This document shows positions 18,479 to 27,240 of a stretch of 46,127 bases of DNA, in pieces; within the stretch, counting starts at the first letter, position 1; each line of letters begins with the position of its first letter. The stretch spans positions 1 to 46,127 of the forward strand of contig JBCCHN010000031.1 in the NCBI GenBank assembly GCA_039028695.1, given 5' to 3'. Source of the DNA: JANQKX01 sp039028695. Its GTDB lineage: Bacteria; Pseudomonadota; Alphaproteobacteria; Kiloniellales; Kiloniellaceae. The notes below the pieces were generated by a model. That model made no database searches and was not told the origin of the DNA. It saw only the letters and a list, made by a program, of their open reading frames with translations. The translations under genes were made by a program, and so were the position numbers.

Positions 18479-18922
18479 CTATTTAACTGTCACGACGGTA
18501 CAATTCGCCAGGCTCGTTACCTTGTGGGACACGCTTCCCAAAAAACCTCCTTCCATATCACCGTGGCCGCGGCTTCCTATAATTATGGCATCGCACTTTG
18601 ATTGATCCGCGAAGTTGACGATGGTTCGGGCCGGTTGACCTTCTCTAACTTCCGACTTCGCCTCAACACCTGTGGACTTGGCGACTGCCCGGGCTTGATC
18701 CAATACTTCTTTAGTGAACTTATCCAACACGTACTGCGGCTCTCCTGACCCTAAATTTTCGACTTCTAGATAGTGCTTGACAGCTTCGGTCATTCGAAAG
18801 CGTTTGGTGACGGTTAAAAAGGTGAGCTTAGCTTGGCCCGCGAGGGCCATTTCGCTTGCCAGCTTTGCCGCCTTGACTGCATGGCGAGAGCCGTCGACAG
18901 CACAAACAATGTTACTAAACAC
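18479..18922 (-). CDS. UspA-family universal stress protein
   Basis: A 147-aa single Usp domain: NIVCAVDGSRHAVKAAKLA at the start and the ATP-loop motif GSRGHGDMEGGFLGSVSHKV near the end (G-2X-G-9X-G(S/T)). The GTG at 18922 with AAGGAG 7 nt upstream is the best start. It lies inside the betaine operon between permease and second ProX. In Halomonas, the Usp protein TeaD regulates the ectoine transporter TeaABC, so a similar nucleotide-linked brake on this importer is plausible but inferred. Confidence 0.87.
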   Translation of the reverse strand: MFSNIVCAVDGSRHAVKAAKLASEMALAGQAKLTFLTVTKRFRMTEAVKHYLEVENLGSGEPQYVLDKFTKEVLDQARAVAKSTGVEAKSEVREGQPARTIVNFADQSKCDAIIIGSRGHGDMEGGFLGSVSHKVTSLANCTVVTVK

Positions 18923-19006
18923 CAACAGGCTCCTTTCCGTTTTCGTCAAACATGAGCGATACTATGGTTGACATGACCTCTTCAGCTAAGCGGCTAAGGC
19001 TTTTCG

Positions 19007-20998
19007 TTAAGCCAGCCCCAATACTTTCTTTCGTTGCTCTGACCACTCGGTGATCAGGCGATCCGCCGTCAGGCCGATCGCGGCGACGCAAAGTCCAACC
19101 ACAAGTCCCTTACCGGCATCGTTAAAAGTGAGTGCCTTGAAGATCTCCTGGCCCAAATCTTTGGTGCCGATAAAGGCTGCGATGATCACCATAAAGAGCG
19201 CAAACATGATGGTTTGGTTGACCCCGAGCATGATCTCGGGGATAGCCAACGGCAGCCGGACTTTCCATAAGATCTGCTGAGGCGTGCATCCAGATGTAAT
19301 GGCAGCTTCAATGGTTTGGCTTGGAACGCTTCGCAGGCCGATGATGGTGTAACGCACGGTGGGAATACTTGCATAAATCACGATAGCCGTTATGGCCGCA
19401 ACATCTCCCACTTGGAACAACATGATCACCGGTATCAGATAGATGAACGACGGAAATGTTTGGAAGAAGTCACACAAGAACACCATGATCTTTGTACGCT
19501 TCAAGTGTTTAGAGGCCCAAATTCCCAATGGTAAGCCGATGGCCGTACAAACCAACAGGGAAAAGAACACCATATAGGCCGTGATAGAAGCTCTGGCCCA
19601 GTATCCGGTGAACGCAATGAAGGCTACAAAGCCAGACACCAGAACCGCCAACTTCCAACCGCCTAAACGCCAGCCAATTGCAGCAACCAAGGCCACGACG
19701 GCGACCCAAGGAATGGACTGAAAGACTTCCCGCAATGGAATGAGCACATGCAGCAACAAGCCGTCCCGAAAAATAGCGAGCGGATCAAACAGGTGGAGAG
19801 TTATGAAGTCGACAATTGCGTCCCAAAAAGGTGCCGTGGTGACGGTGAGTTCTTTTGGGTAGGCTTGAGCATAAGGCGTGATGAAGGCAGCGGCCAAGGA
19901 GAACAGTATAACGCCTGCCGCCGCCGTCAAGAAGGGGTGCACCCGCCAAAACTCCGCGTCCGGTTGGTGTTCCGGTTCTTTCTCCGTCAGGGCAAAGCTC
20001 AAGCGGTCCAGCATGACGGCAATAAAAACGATGGCCACGCCGATCTCTAAGGCCTGGCCGATGCGCAAGGACTGCAGACGGAACAAGAGGTCTTGGCCCA
20101 GGCCTTTCGCTCCCACAAAAGAGGCAATCACAACCATGGCCAGGCACTGCATGATGACCTGATTGACGCCCACCATGAGCATGTCTCGGGCGGCTGGAAC
20201 GCGCACTTTCCAAAGCATTTGACGCGGTGTGCAGCCGGCCATCACGCCGGCCTCAATCACTTCACCGGCAACTCCGCGCAGGCCCAGGATGGTCAAGCGG
20301 GCCATGGGCGCCATAGCGAAAATGATGGTAGCGATCGCCCCCGCTTTGTGGGAGACGCCAATGAAAACGGCGACCGGTATCAGATAAGAAAAATGAGGCA
20401 GGGATTGCATTACGTTCAAAAAGGGCATGAGCGCCCGCTCGAAACCGCGCCACTTGACGGCTGCTATACCCAGGAACAGTCCGATCGCCCCGGCGATGGG
20501 AGCCGCCACCAGCACCACGGAAAGGGTAATCATGGAGAGCTTCCATTTGCCGATCAAAGCGATGTAGAAGATGCAGCCGCCGGCGAGCAGGGCATAGCGC
20601 CACCCCTTCACCCACCACCCGAACACGGCTGCCAAGCCGACAATCGTGATCCAAGGAAGCGATGGCAGGTCGAGGGATCGAAACCCGGAGACAAAAAGGG
20701 ATTGGAGAAAATCCAAAGGCCATTCGACCACGGTCGCGAGGGCGCGGGTCAGATCCTTAAAGGTGAAAAAGATAAAGATCGGAACGTCTTTCAGAAAACG
20801 CACAATCGCGTTGATCCAATCGACAAACGGCAAAGCCCAGGCTTCCGGCCAAACACGGGCCCACTCCGGGAGAAAGGGAGTCAATAAAACCAACGCGGCG
20901 AAGGGACCCAAGGTTAATCCGATGACTTTCCAATGGGATGCTCGACTGGGCTCGGATTCTTCGGCCGTTGCCAGAGCGTCCAAATCTGTGCTGGCCAT
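19007..20998 (-). CDS. proW: Glycine betaine ABC permease with two fused ProW modules
   Basis: A 663-aa membrane protein made of two tandem permease domains. Each carries a conserved ATPase-contact loop with CTP(R/Q)Q(M/I)LWKVR(V/L)P, once mid-protein and once near residue 590. Each half has about seven hydrophobic segments. A single chain therefore supplies both halves of the membrane channel. It starts with ATG at 20998 with GGAGG 8 nt upstream and lies 4 nt downstream of proV. Confidence 0.92.
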   Translation of the reverse strand: MASTDLDALATAEESEPSRASHWKVIGLTLGPFAALVLLTPFLPEWARVWPEAWALPFVDWINAIVRFLKDVPIFIFFTFKDLTRALATVVEWPLDFLQSLFVSGFRSLDLPSLPWITIVGLAAVFGWWVKGWRYALLAGGCIFYIALIGKWKLSMITLSVVLVAAPIAGAIGLFLGIAAVKWRGFERALMPFLNVMQSLPHFSYLIPVAVFIGVSHKAGAIATIIFAMAPMARLTILGLRGVAGEVIEAGVMAGCTPRQMLWKVRVPAARDMLMVGVNQVIMQCLAMVVIASFVGAKGLGQDLLFRLQSLRIGQALEIGVAIVFIAVMLDRLSFALTEKEPEHQPDAEFWRVHPFLTAAAGVILFSLAAAFITPYAQAYPKELTVTTAPFWDAIVDFITLHLFDPLAIFRDGLLLHVLIPLREVFQSIPWVAVVALVAAIGWRLGGWKLAVLVSGFVAFIAFTGYWARASITAYMVFFSLLVCTAIGLPLGIWASKHLKRTKIMVFLCDFFQTFPSFIYLIPVIMLFQVGDVAAITAIVIYASIPTVRYTIIGLRSVPSQTIEAAITSGCTPQQILWKVRLPLAIPEIMLGVNQTIMFALFMVIIAAFIGTKDLGQEIFKALTFNDAGKGLVVGLCVAAIGLTADRLITEWSEQRKKVLGLA

Positions 20999-21002
20999 CG
21001 AA

Positions 21003-22022
21003 TCAGTCCTCCGTTTCGTGTAGCGCTTTGATCACATCCTGGCGCGTGACAATGCCAATCGGCTGACCGTCATCAACCACCCGTACAGCGCAATCCTGGT
21101 TCAAGATAGATGCCGCCACGGTGGATAGTTTGTCTTGGGCATTTACCGTAAGATCTCCAATGTCGGCCCCGTTGGTGGCGCTCATCACACTACGCACGGA
21201 CAATAGTTTTTCCCGTGAAATTTCCTTGGTGAACTCCCGTACGTAATCGGTCGCCGGGTTGGTAATAATCTCTTCTGCGGTGCCGAACTGATCAACAGCC
21301 CCATCCTTCATGATGGCGATTCGATCGGCCAGGCGGATCGCTTCGTCAAAGTCGTGTGTGATAAAGACAATGGTTTTGTGGAGCATGGCTTGCAGACGCA
21401 AAAACTCGTTCTGCATTTCCCGCCGGATCAACGGGTCCAAGGCCGAGAATGGCTCGTCCAAGAACCAAAGGTCGGGCTCCACCGCCAGAGATCGGGCGAT
21501 GCCGACCCTTTGCTGCTGTCCTCCGGAGAGTTCCCGCGGATAGTATTTCTCCCGACCTTGAAGCCCGACCAAGTTTATCATCTCGCGGGCCCGGCTTTCA
21601 CGCGTGGTACGATCAATGCCCTGGACTTCTAACGGAAACGCAACATTCTGGAGAACGGTCCGATGTGGCAGCAAGGCAAAGTTCTGGAACACCATGCCCA
21701 TTTTGTGGCGCCGGATTTCAATCATTTCCTGAGGCGACGCAGTGAGGAGATCCTGTCCCTCAAAAAAGATTTGGCCGCCGGTCGGCTCGATCAGCCGCGC
21801 CAAGCAACGTACCAAGGTGGACTTTCCCGAGCCGGACAGGCCCATGATGATTACAATCTCTCCTGGAAAGACATCAATGGTGGTGTCGCGTACCGCGGGT
21901 ATGTATCCGTTTTCGCGAATCGTCTCCAGATCCGGGCTGTTGCCATTGCGCTCGAGGAAGTTTTCCGGCTCCTCGCCATAGAGTTTCCAAACGTGTTGAC
22001 ACGACATGAGAGCTTCAGCCAC
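21003..22022 (-). CDS. proV: Glycine betaine ABC transporter ATPase ProV
   Basis: A 339-aa ATPase. Walker A is GLSGSGKST, the signature is LSGGQQQRVGIARSLA, Walker B is LWFLDEPFSALD, and the C-terminus has one or two CBS-like modules (VRVVDDGQPIGIVTRQDVIKAL). CBS domains in OpuA/ProV sense ionic strength. The GTG start at 22022 has GGGAGG 8 nt upstream. A stem-loop separates it from the upstream ProX gene. A near-identical paralogue is cut by the right window edge. Confidence 0.92.
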   Translation of the reverse strand: MAEALMSCQHVWKLYGEEPENFLERNGNSPDLETIRENGYIPAVRDTTIDVFPGEIVIIMGLSGSGKSTLVRCLARLIEPTGGQIFFEGQDLLTASPQEMIEIRRHKMGMVFQNFALLPHRTVLQNVAFPLEVQGIDRTTRESRAREMINLVGLQGREKYYPRELSGGQQQRVGIARSLAVEPDLWFLDEPFSALDPLIRREMQNEFLRLQAMLHKTIVFITHDFDEAIRLADRIAIMKDGAVDQFGTAEEIITNPATDYVREFTKEISREKLLSVRSVMSATNGADIGDLTVNAQDKLSTVAASILNQDCAVRVVDDGQPIGIVTRQDVIKALHETED

Positions 22023-22090
22023 GACAATTTCCTCCCATCGGAAAGGCGGTTTTGGTAAAGGCCGGAGACTGGCGGTAAATAGTATTGTCT

Positions 22091-22137
22091 AAAAAGATGA
22101 TTGTCCGGGGCTTCTCCGGAGATTACCCCGGACAATC
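22091..22137 (-). terminator. Stem-loop terminator / attenuator between proX and proV
   Basis: On the minus strand, GATTGTCCGGGG and CCCCGGACAATC form a perfect 12-bp stem (arms 22099-22110 and 22126-22137) with a 15-nt loop. ATCTTTTT follows. It lies between the first proX stop (22177) and the proV start (22022). Partial termination here would give more binding protein than transporter core. Confidence 0.8.
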
Positions 22138-22176
22138 TGTCGCAATCGTCATTTGGCAAGCAGACTGCGATTTGAT

Positions 22177-23136
22177 TTAGCTGCCGGCTCCGTCGACCCA
22201 GCCGCGCCACCTGGTTTCATTATCAGCCATCCATTGGTCGGCAGCCTCTTCAGGCTCCATGCCGTCCACGTCGGCCAACTTCGCCATGACGGCGATGTCC
22301 AGGTTGGAGAAATTCATCTTTTGAACGATACCATAAGCACCCGGCCATTTTTCCGGCATGCCTTCCCAAACACCGATCTTCAGATAACCGTCTTTGGGAT
22401 TGCCGCAATCGTAGGTCTTGTCAGGATTGCTGCCCCATGCCGGATCATCCAGGCATCCTTCACCATATTCAGGGAATTCAATGAATTTGCCTTCATAAAT
22501 GGCTTCGATGAAGTTAGGGGTCCAGTTGAAGAGAACGATCGGCTGATTGCGCTTGGAAGCGGAATCCAATTCCGCCCACAAAGCCGCTGCAGAGCCGGCA
22601 TTCACCACTTCAAAATTCATGCCCAAGCCTTCAACCCGCTCGTGGTCATGCTTCAACCAGTCGACCGGGCCCGCCAAGAAACGGCCTTTAGGCGCGGTTT
22701 CCGGGGAGGTGAAGAGTTCGGCACAGTTGTTCAAGGCTTCCCAATCGGGCAGTCCCGGGCAGGCTTCTTCCACATAGGCCGGATACCACCATTCCTCGCG
22801 GGTTTTGGCATCGTGGGTCGCCGCATCGACTACACAGCCTTCATCGACAACCTTTTCAAAGGCAACGCCGAAAGCGCCCTGCCAAACTTCGTGTACCAAG
22901 TCGATATCACCCTCACACATGGAGGTATAGACGACCTGACTATCGGCTGGGATGTACTCAACCTCGTAGCCGGCTTCGTTCAAAATCTTGCCGACGATAT
23001 TCGCACCCACGATCTGGCTCGACCAGTTGTGGATCGGAATTTTAATGGGATCTGACGACTCGGCCATCGCGGCGCCGGAGAATGCCACCATGGCACCCAT
23101 ACAAGCGGAAGCCATCAAAGTTTTCGCTGATTTCAT
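22177..23136 (-). CDS. proX: Glycine betaine/quaternary amine-binding protein ProX (first copy)
   Basis: A 319-aa OpuAC-family protein. A signal peptide (MASACMGAMVAFSGAAMA) ends before ESSDPIKIP. Conserved features are HNWSSQIVGANIVGKIL, EVWQGAFGVAFE, EEWWYPAYVEEACPGLPDW and LFNWTPNFIEA. The start has GAGGAGG 5 nt upstream. It heads the minus-strand betaine operon and is divergent from a LysR gene. Confidence 0.92.
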   Translation of the reverse strand: MKSAKTLMASACMGAMVAFSGAAMAESSDPIKIPIHNWSSQIVGANIVGKILNEAGYEVEYIPADSQVVYTSMCEGDIDLVHEVWQGAFGVAFEKVVDEGCVVDAATHDAKTREEWWYPAYVEEACPGLPDWEALNNCAELFTSPETAPKGRFLAGPVDWLKHDHERVEGLGMNFEVVNAGSAAALWAELDSASKRNQPIVLFNWTPNFIEAIYEGKFIEFPEYGEGCLDDPAWGSNPDKTYDCGNPKDGYLKIGVWEGMPEKWPGAYGIVQKMNFSNLDIAVMAKLADVDGMEPEEAADQWMADNETRWRGWVDGAGS

Positions 23137-23355
23137 CTTTTCCTCCTCGTTCGGGGCACGGTTCAGCCCGCACCTGTTAACTCAACCAACTCTTGGTGCC
23201 TTTCATTTCGCAGCTGGGCTTGAAGAAGCGTTTCTGTCCGGAATCGCGAAATTGGGTAGTATTTTGGTGGCCACCTTCTGAAAAACCCAAGTGCCTAATG
23301 TGATTGCCCCACTTGAAACTTAAATTTTCGGGAACTAAGTTTTGGAACACTTGAC

Positions 23356-23374
23356 GCATAAGTTATCGTTATGC
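23356..23374. promoter_or_regulatory. Candidate LysR-type operator between proX and lysR
   Basis: A perfect dyad, GCATAA-N7-TTATGC, lies in the 288-bp divergent gap and contains a T-N11-A-type LTTR box. A related GCAT-N5-ATGC lies at 23417-23429, overlapping the LysR start codon, suggesting autoregulation. Confidence 0.55.
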
Positions 23375-23424
23375 AGTATTGGCTTCAAACAATGATTATT
23401 TATCGAAAACCATAAGCATTATTT

Positions 23425-24333
23425 ATGCGAAAAATTCGCCGACAACTTCCAACGCTTACCGCGCTTCCAGCTTTCGAGGCCTCCGCGCGCCTGCGCAGTT
23501 TCACACAAGCAGCGGAAGAGCTGTACGTAACCCAGGCCGCCATCAGCCGACAAATTCGAGTCCTGGAGGAGTACTTGGGCGCCAAATTGTTTAAGCGGTC
23601 CCATCGTCAGGTGGAGTTGACCGATGCGGGACAGCAATTTCAACATGCCATTTCGGTAGCCTTGGATTTGGTTGAAAATGCCACACAGGAGATTAAAGAG
23701 CAGAAACAAGATTCTGACCTTACCATCGCTGCTGATATTTCCATGGCGCACCTTTGGCTACTTCCTAGGTTCCAGGTTTTTAGGGAAGAGTACCCAGACA
23801 TTGGGGTATCAATTTTGGCTTCCGAAAACGAAGCCGACTGCCTAAAGAAAGGCGTTCATTTGGCTCTATTGTATGGCAGTGGTTCTTGGCCTGGATTTGA
23901 TTCGCGTTTGTTAGTGCGGGAAGAGATCTTTCCCGTCTGCAGTCCGGACTTTCTCAACAAGCGGCCGCACTTAAAAACCATTGAAGATCTAGCCAATGAA
24001 CCCCTGTTGGATCTGCGTGGAGACCGTTGGGACTGGGTAGATTGGCAACAATGGTTTGCAGAAAAAGATGTAGCCATACCCGAAGGAACCCAATTCACCG
24101 CCTTCAACAATCTACCGCTCCTGATTCAGGCGGCTTGTAGAGGTCAGGGAATGGGCCTTGGATGGAGAAATCTCGTAGATGATCTTCTCGAAGATGGGAT
24201 GCTCGTCAAACCATTCGACATTTCGCTCAAGACCGGCCGGGGCTATTACATGTTAACTCGATCTAATATCCGAATGTCTCCTGAAACTCGTACATTGCAC
24301 GACTGGGTCATTCGAATGAGTGATAGCCTTTAA
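23425..24333 (+). CDS. LysR-family regulator (GcvA-like)
   Basis: A 302-aa LTTR. The HTH is at about residues 10-65 (LPAFEASARLRSFTQAAEEL, VTQAAISRQIRVLEEYLG) and the substrate-binding domain follows. The N-terminal style (LPALxAFEAxAR) matches the GcvA group. It is divergent from the betaine operon, which includes a GcvT-like gene, and is its likely regulator. It is convergent with the DMFase genes. Confidence 0.9.
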   Translation: MRKIRRQLPTLTALPAFEASARLRSFTQAAEELYVTQAAISRQIRVLEEYLGAKLFKRSHRQVELTDAGQQFQHAISVALDLVENATQEIKEQKQDSDLTIAADISMAHLWLLPRFQVFREEYPDIGVSILASENEADCLKKGVHLALLYGSGSWPGFDSRLLVREEIFPVCSPDFLNKRPHLKTIEDLANEPLLDLRGDRWDWVDWQQWFAEKDVAIPEGTQFTAFNNLPLLIQAACRGQGMGLGWRNLVDDLLEDGMLVKPFDISLKTGRGYYMLTRSNIRMSPETRTLHDWVIRMSDSL

Positions 24334-24523
24334 CGTTGGGGAATGCACAAGGTAGCCGTAACATAACACCGTCGAATTCAACACCCCAATTACTCAGGCT
24401 CCGCGTCCATCGCACAGCAGATTTTATCTCCAAAGAGCGACTTAGAGAAATTGAACCGTTACTATAGCCGCCCGTATTTACATTTCTGATTTCGTTAGAA
24501 CTAAAATTATAGCGGCGAATTGC

Positions 24524-26845
24524 CTATCGCCATTGCTTTTCTTCAAGGGTCCACTTGCTACCTGGCAACTCACCTTCTTTCAAAAATGCATCTACCACAT
24601 TAGAAAGCATCTTGGAGGAACTGTTTTCAAATTCGTTCGCAGGAAGCGATTGTCCAAATGCAATGGACCCAATAGAGAACACCGCGCCATTGTTCCAAGA
24701 AGTGTAATAAGTGACATCCCCACGAATTCGGTAGTCCAGTGAACCGACTAAACCAGCGTACGCATAGAGCAGTTCCTCGGTAACCAAGACATAGTTATCA
24801 GAATGCCCACCGGAAGATGCCACGAGCTTGGTGTGGGGCGGTGTGCCCAATTTCAAATCATAGCGATCCAGCTCGATACCTGCTGCACCTCCGTAGGCCA
24901 ACCCACAATCGCCAATTATCTCTCCATCGATCCCATCGGTAATCCAAGACACGGTCCGATGGTAAGCGTCAGGCATCTTGCGGAAAGGCATGGCCGTTTC
25001 AAATCCCTCTGCAATAAAGCCTACTCCCAGGAGTTTTTGCGGCGCCCTGCCCCTGTTTTTCCAGAGGCCAGACTTCTCACCGGTTGTTTGAAGATAGTGC
25101 TCACCTGGCCTGGCCGCCCAGGCACGCATGCCTGAGTCCAATTTTCTCACTTCCATGGTTTCCGGCTCATCTCGTGAGAATCCGACACACCAGTAATATC
25201 CATTGCCCCCCATATAAATCAAACGCCCACCCTGGGCGACGTAGTCCTCCTGCGCATCCAGCATCCGTTCGGACACATATTCAGGATGAGTACCGGTAAT
25301 GACACAATTATATGGCTTTATCGCTTCAATGCCTTCACGGTCCAAATCCTCGTCACAGATAAAATCAACCTCGTATCCCATATGATCGAGCCAAGCGACG
25401 ATCGAAAGATCAGCTGGAAACTGCCATGTGATATTCATACTCGACATTCGGTACTTTGGTCGCATGTTGATTATGGGTCGCAGGTAGGAGCTATAGCAAA
25501 CCCCGGCCCCATCCTCGTAGCTGTCATAAGTCGACAGGCCAAATTCACGATGTTCGTAGGTTTCAATATCAATATCTGTCACCACAGGCGGCTGACCAGT
25601 CATGGGTTGAATGATTTGAGCATCAAAGCTAAGACTTTCGTTTGCGTAAGCGAGATAGCTGGCCGTTGGGACAAGAAAGCATAGTTTGGCCGTTGTGTTT
25701 TTTGGCCTGACAAAAAAGACTATGTACTCCTCAGCAATGCCTTTGCCCGGCCCAACTCGCAGCCGAATTGCATAAACACCGCTCTTGAGGCTTTCCGGGA
25801 TTTTCATACGGTTGGTTTCTTCCCAGTTGCAGTTGGTTACCGTATCGGGATGTAGCTCAACACCACCATATTCCTGCGGTGCGAGCCGGAAACAATCGTT
25901 CTTGCCGCTCCAGTTCCATCCGGTCATGCAGCGGACCGGATGATTGACCCCAACCGCATGGAGTTCATTCGGGCCGGTATCGAGAATTTTTTGCCCAGCA
26001 CCATGGTCGCCAAGGCCCTCAGCAGTGTCCCAATAGGCCAGCAATTCATGGTTACTTGGGCGCTTTCCTCTGGCACAGGCGTCCATTTCGCTTCGAGAGA
26101 GTGCTTTGCAAGCCATGGCCGGTCGATCTATTTTCCCGGCGAACAAATCGCTTACAAAAGGCCCCCGCAAGATATGGCAATCTTGTGCACCGCCGATAAG
26201 AAAGGGTACAGCTGGCACATTTTTGTGACGAAACCGGAATTTCGTGCCGACATGTGACGCCAGGTCATAGGGCACCACGGGTCCAACTCGGGAATTGTAG
26301 CGATTAAGCACCCCCTCTTGGTACAAGGTAACATCGCCCTCATTTGGGTCATATGACACGCCGGCAAAGTACCAAACATTCTGAAGCAACGGTAATTCAG
26401 CGGTCACGTAATCCACCTCCTTACCATCGCCAACCCAAAATTCAAGATAGCCCTGCGGGCTGATGCCTAGTGCGAAACCGGTATTGTTCAACGTGTCCCA
26501 TCGTCCCAAAATTGTTTGACGCGTTCCCCTCTTCGGCATGGTTGGCCAAATATGGCAAAACAGACTGAAGGCTCCTTCCGCAGCGAGAAGACCGTCCAGA
26601 TCCTCTACCATTAGAAAGTTTCCAAGTTGAGTGAATTGCTTTTTCACTCGCCAGGCACCATTAATGGGATTGTCGATTTCACGTTCCACATGGCCGGGAC
26701 CATCCTTATGCACATCACCGTGAATAAGTTGGACAAGCTGAGCTTCAGCAAAATCCGCACCGTCGCAGTTCACGTGGAACGAAATTTCATCACCCTGCTT
26801 TAGAGAGATCTTGTTTGCATATCCAAAAATTTTCTGCTCAGCCAT
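24524..26845 (-). CDS. dmfA2: N,N-dimethylformamidase large (catalytic) subunit
   Basis: A 773-aa protein of the DMFase large-subunit family, which hydrolyses N,N-dimethylformamide to dimethylamine and formate. The N-terminal half contains a LamG/concanavalin-like beta domain (FALGISPQGYLEFWVGDG, VWYFAGVSYDPNEGDVTLYQ). The C-terminal half holds the catalytic core. From memory, the Paracoccus enzyme has an unusual mononuclear iron bound by two Tyr and one Glu (Tyr399, Tyr440, Glu521). Matching residues occur here at nearly the same positions: YLAYAN near 397-400, LSTYD near 440 and HPEY near 522. The ATG overlaps the small-subunit stop by 8 nt, so subunits are translationally coupled. The actual amide substrate could differ. 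Confidence 0.88.
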   Translation of the reverse strand: MAEQKIFGYANKISLKQGDEISFHVNCDGADFAEAQLVQLIHGDVHKDGPGHVEREIDNPINGAWRVKKQFTQLGNFLMVEDLDGLLAAEGAFSLFCHIWPTMPKRGTRQTILGRWDTLNNTGFALGISPQGYLEFWVGDGKEVDYVTAELPLLQNVWYFAGVSYDPNEGDVTLYQEGVLNRYNSRVGPVVPYDLASHVGTKFRFRHKNVPAVPFLIGGAQDCHILRGPFVSDLFAGKIDRPAMACKALSRSEMDACARGKRPSNHELLAYWDTAEGLGDHGAGQKILDTGPNELHAVGVNHPVRCMTGWNWSGKNDCFRLAPQEYGGVELHPDTVTNCNWEETNRMKIPESLKSGVYAIRLRVGPGKGIAEEYIVFFVRPKNTTAKLCFLVPTASYLAYANESLSFDAQIIQPMTGQPPVVTDIDIETYEHREFGLSTYDSYEDGAGVCYSSYLRPIINMRPKYRMSSMNITWQFPADLSIVAWLDHMGYEVDFICDEDLDREGIEAIKPYNCVITGTHPEYVSERMLDAQEDYVAQGGRLIYMGGNGYYWCVGFSRDEPETMEVRKLDSGMRAWAARPGEHYLQTTGEKSGLWKNRGRAPQKLLGVGFIAEGFETAMPFRKMPDAYHRTVSWITDGIDGEIIGDCGLAYGGAAGIELDRYDLKLGTPPHTKLVASSGGHSDNYVLVTEELLYAYAGLVGSLDYRIRGDVTYYTSWNNGAVFSIGSIAFGQSLPANEFENSSSKMLSNVVDAFLKEGELPGSKWTLEEKQWR

Positions 26846-27224
26846 CTTCGTGCGCTTTCAAGTCTTCGATTTGTTGTAAAAAGATGTGGAAGTATCCGTC
26901 CTCGAGTGTCTCGAAATGAGTGTCGCTCAAATGGACTGGTGATGTACCTCGCTTACCGCTCAACGCGATCATCCCGAAGGTGCCATCGGCGCGTCGGATC
27001 AAGCCGTATTGCAGTTGCATTGGAAGGCGCCGAAAATAAGCAAGCGTTCTCTCTAACGGCTCGCTATGCTTCCCAAGCGGAGACTTCTTGTATTCCTCAA
27101 TAACATCATCATTCAGCACTTGCTTGATATAAGCCCGCTGTTTACGGCAAAAATATTCAAAGAAATGATGGTCGGCGTCGGGACAATCGCTATCAGTCAT
27201 CGTTAGGCCACTCATTTTGATCAC
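26838..27224 (-). CDS. dmfA1: N,N-dimethylformamidase small subunit
   Basis: A protein of up to 128 aa matching the DMFase small subunit in size and position directly before the large-subunit gene. Visible features are QRAYIK, IEEYKKSPLGKHSEPLER, LAYFRRLP and EDGYFHIFLQQIEDL. The frame opens with GTG at 27224; ATGs at 27215 and 27200 are possible starts and no ribosome site clearly decides. It lies 16 nt downstream of the LivM-type permease, whose C-terminal domain is homologous to it. Confidence 0.85.
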   Translation of the reverse strand: MIKMSGLTMTDSDCPDADHHFFEYFCRKQRAYIKQVLNDDVIEEYKKSPLGKHSEPLERTLAYFRRLPMQLQYGLIRRADGTFGMIALSGKRGTSPVHLSDTHFETLEDGYFHIFLQQIEDLKAHEDG

Positions 27225-27240
27225 TCATACACTTCTAAGG

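Noticed and set aside
20093..20887. 264-codon plus-strand frame
   Set aside because: Antisense shadow of the ProW gene; Gly/His/Gln/Asp-rich low-quality composition.
22153..23055. 300-codon plus-strand frame
   Set aside because: Antisense shadow of the ProX gene, which has a signal peptide, ribosome site and family motifs.
24347..24360. A 14-base match to the end of 16S rRNA (acaaggtagccgta)
   Set aside because: The match does not extend into neighbouring bases and no rRNA context exists; treated as chance.
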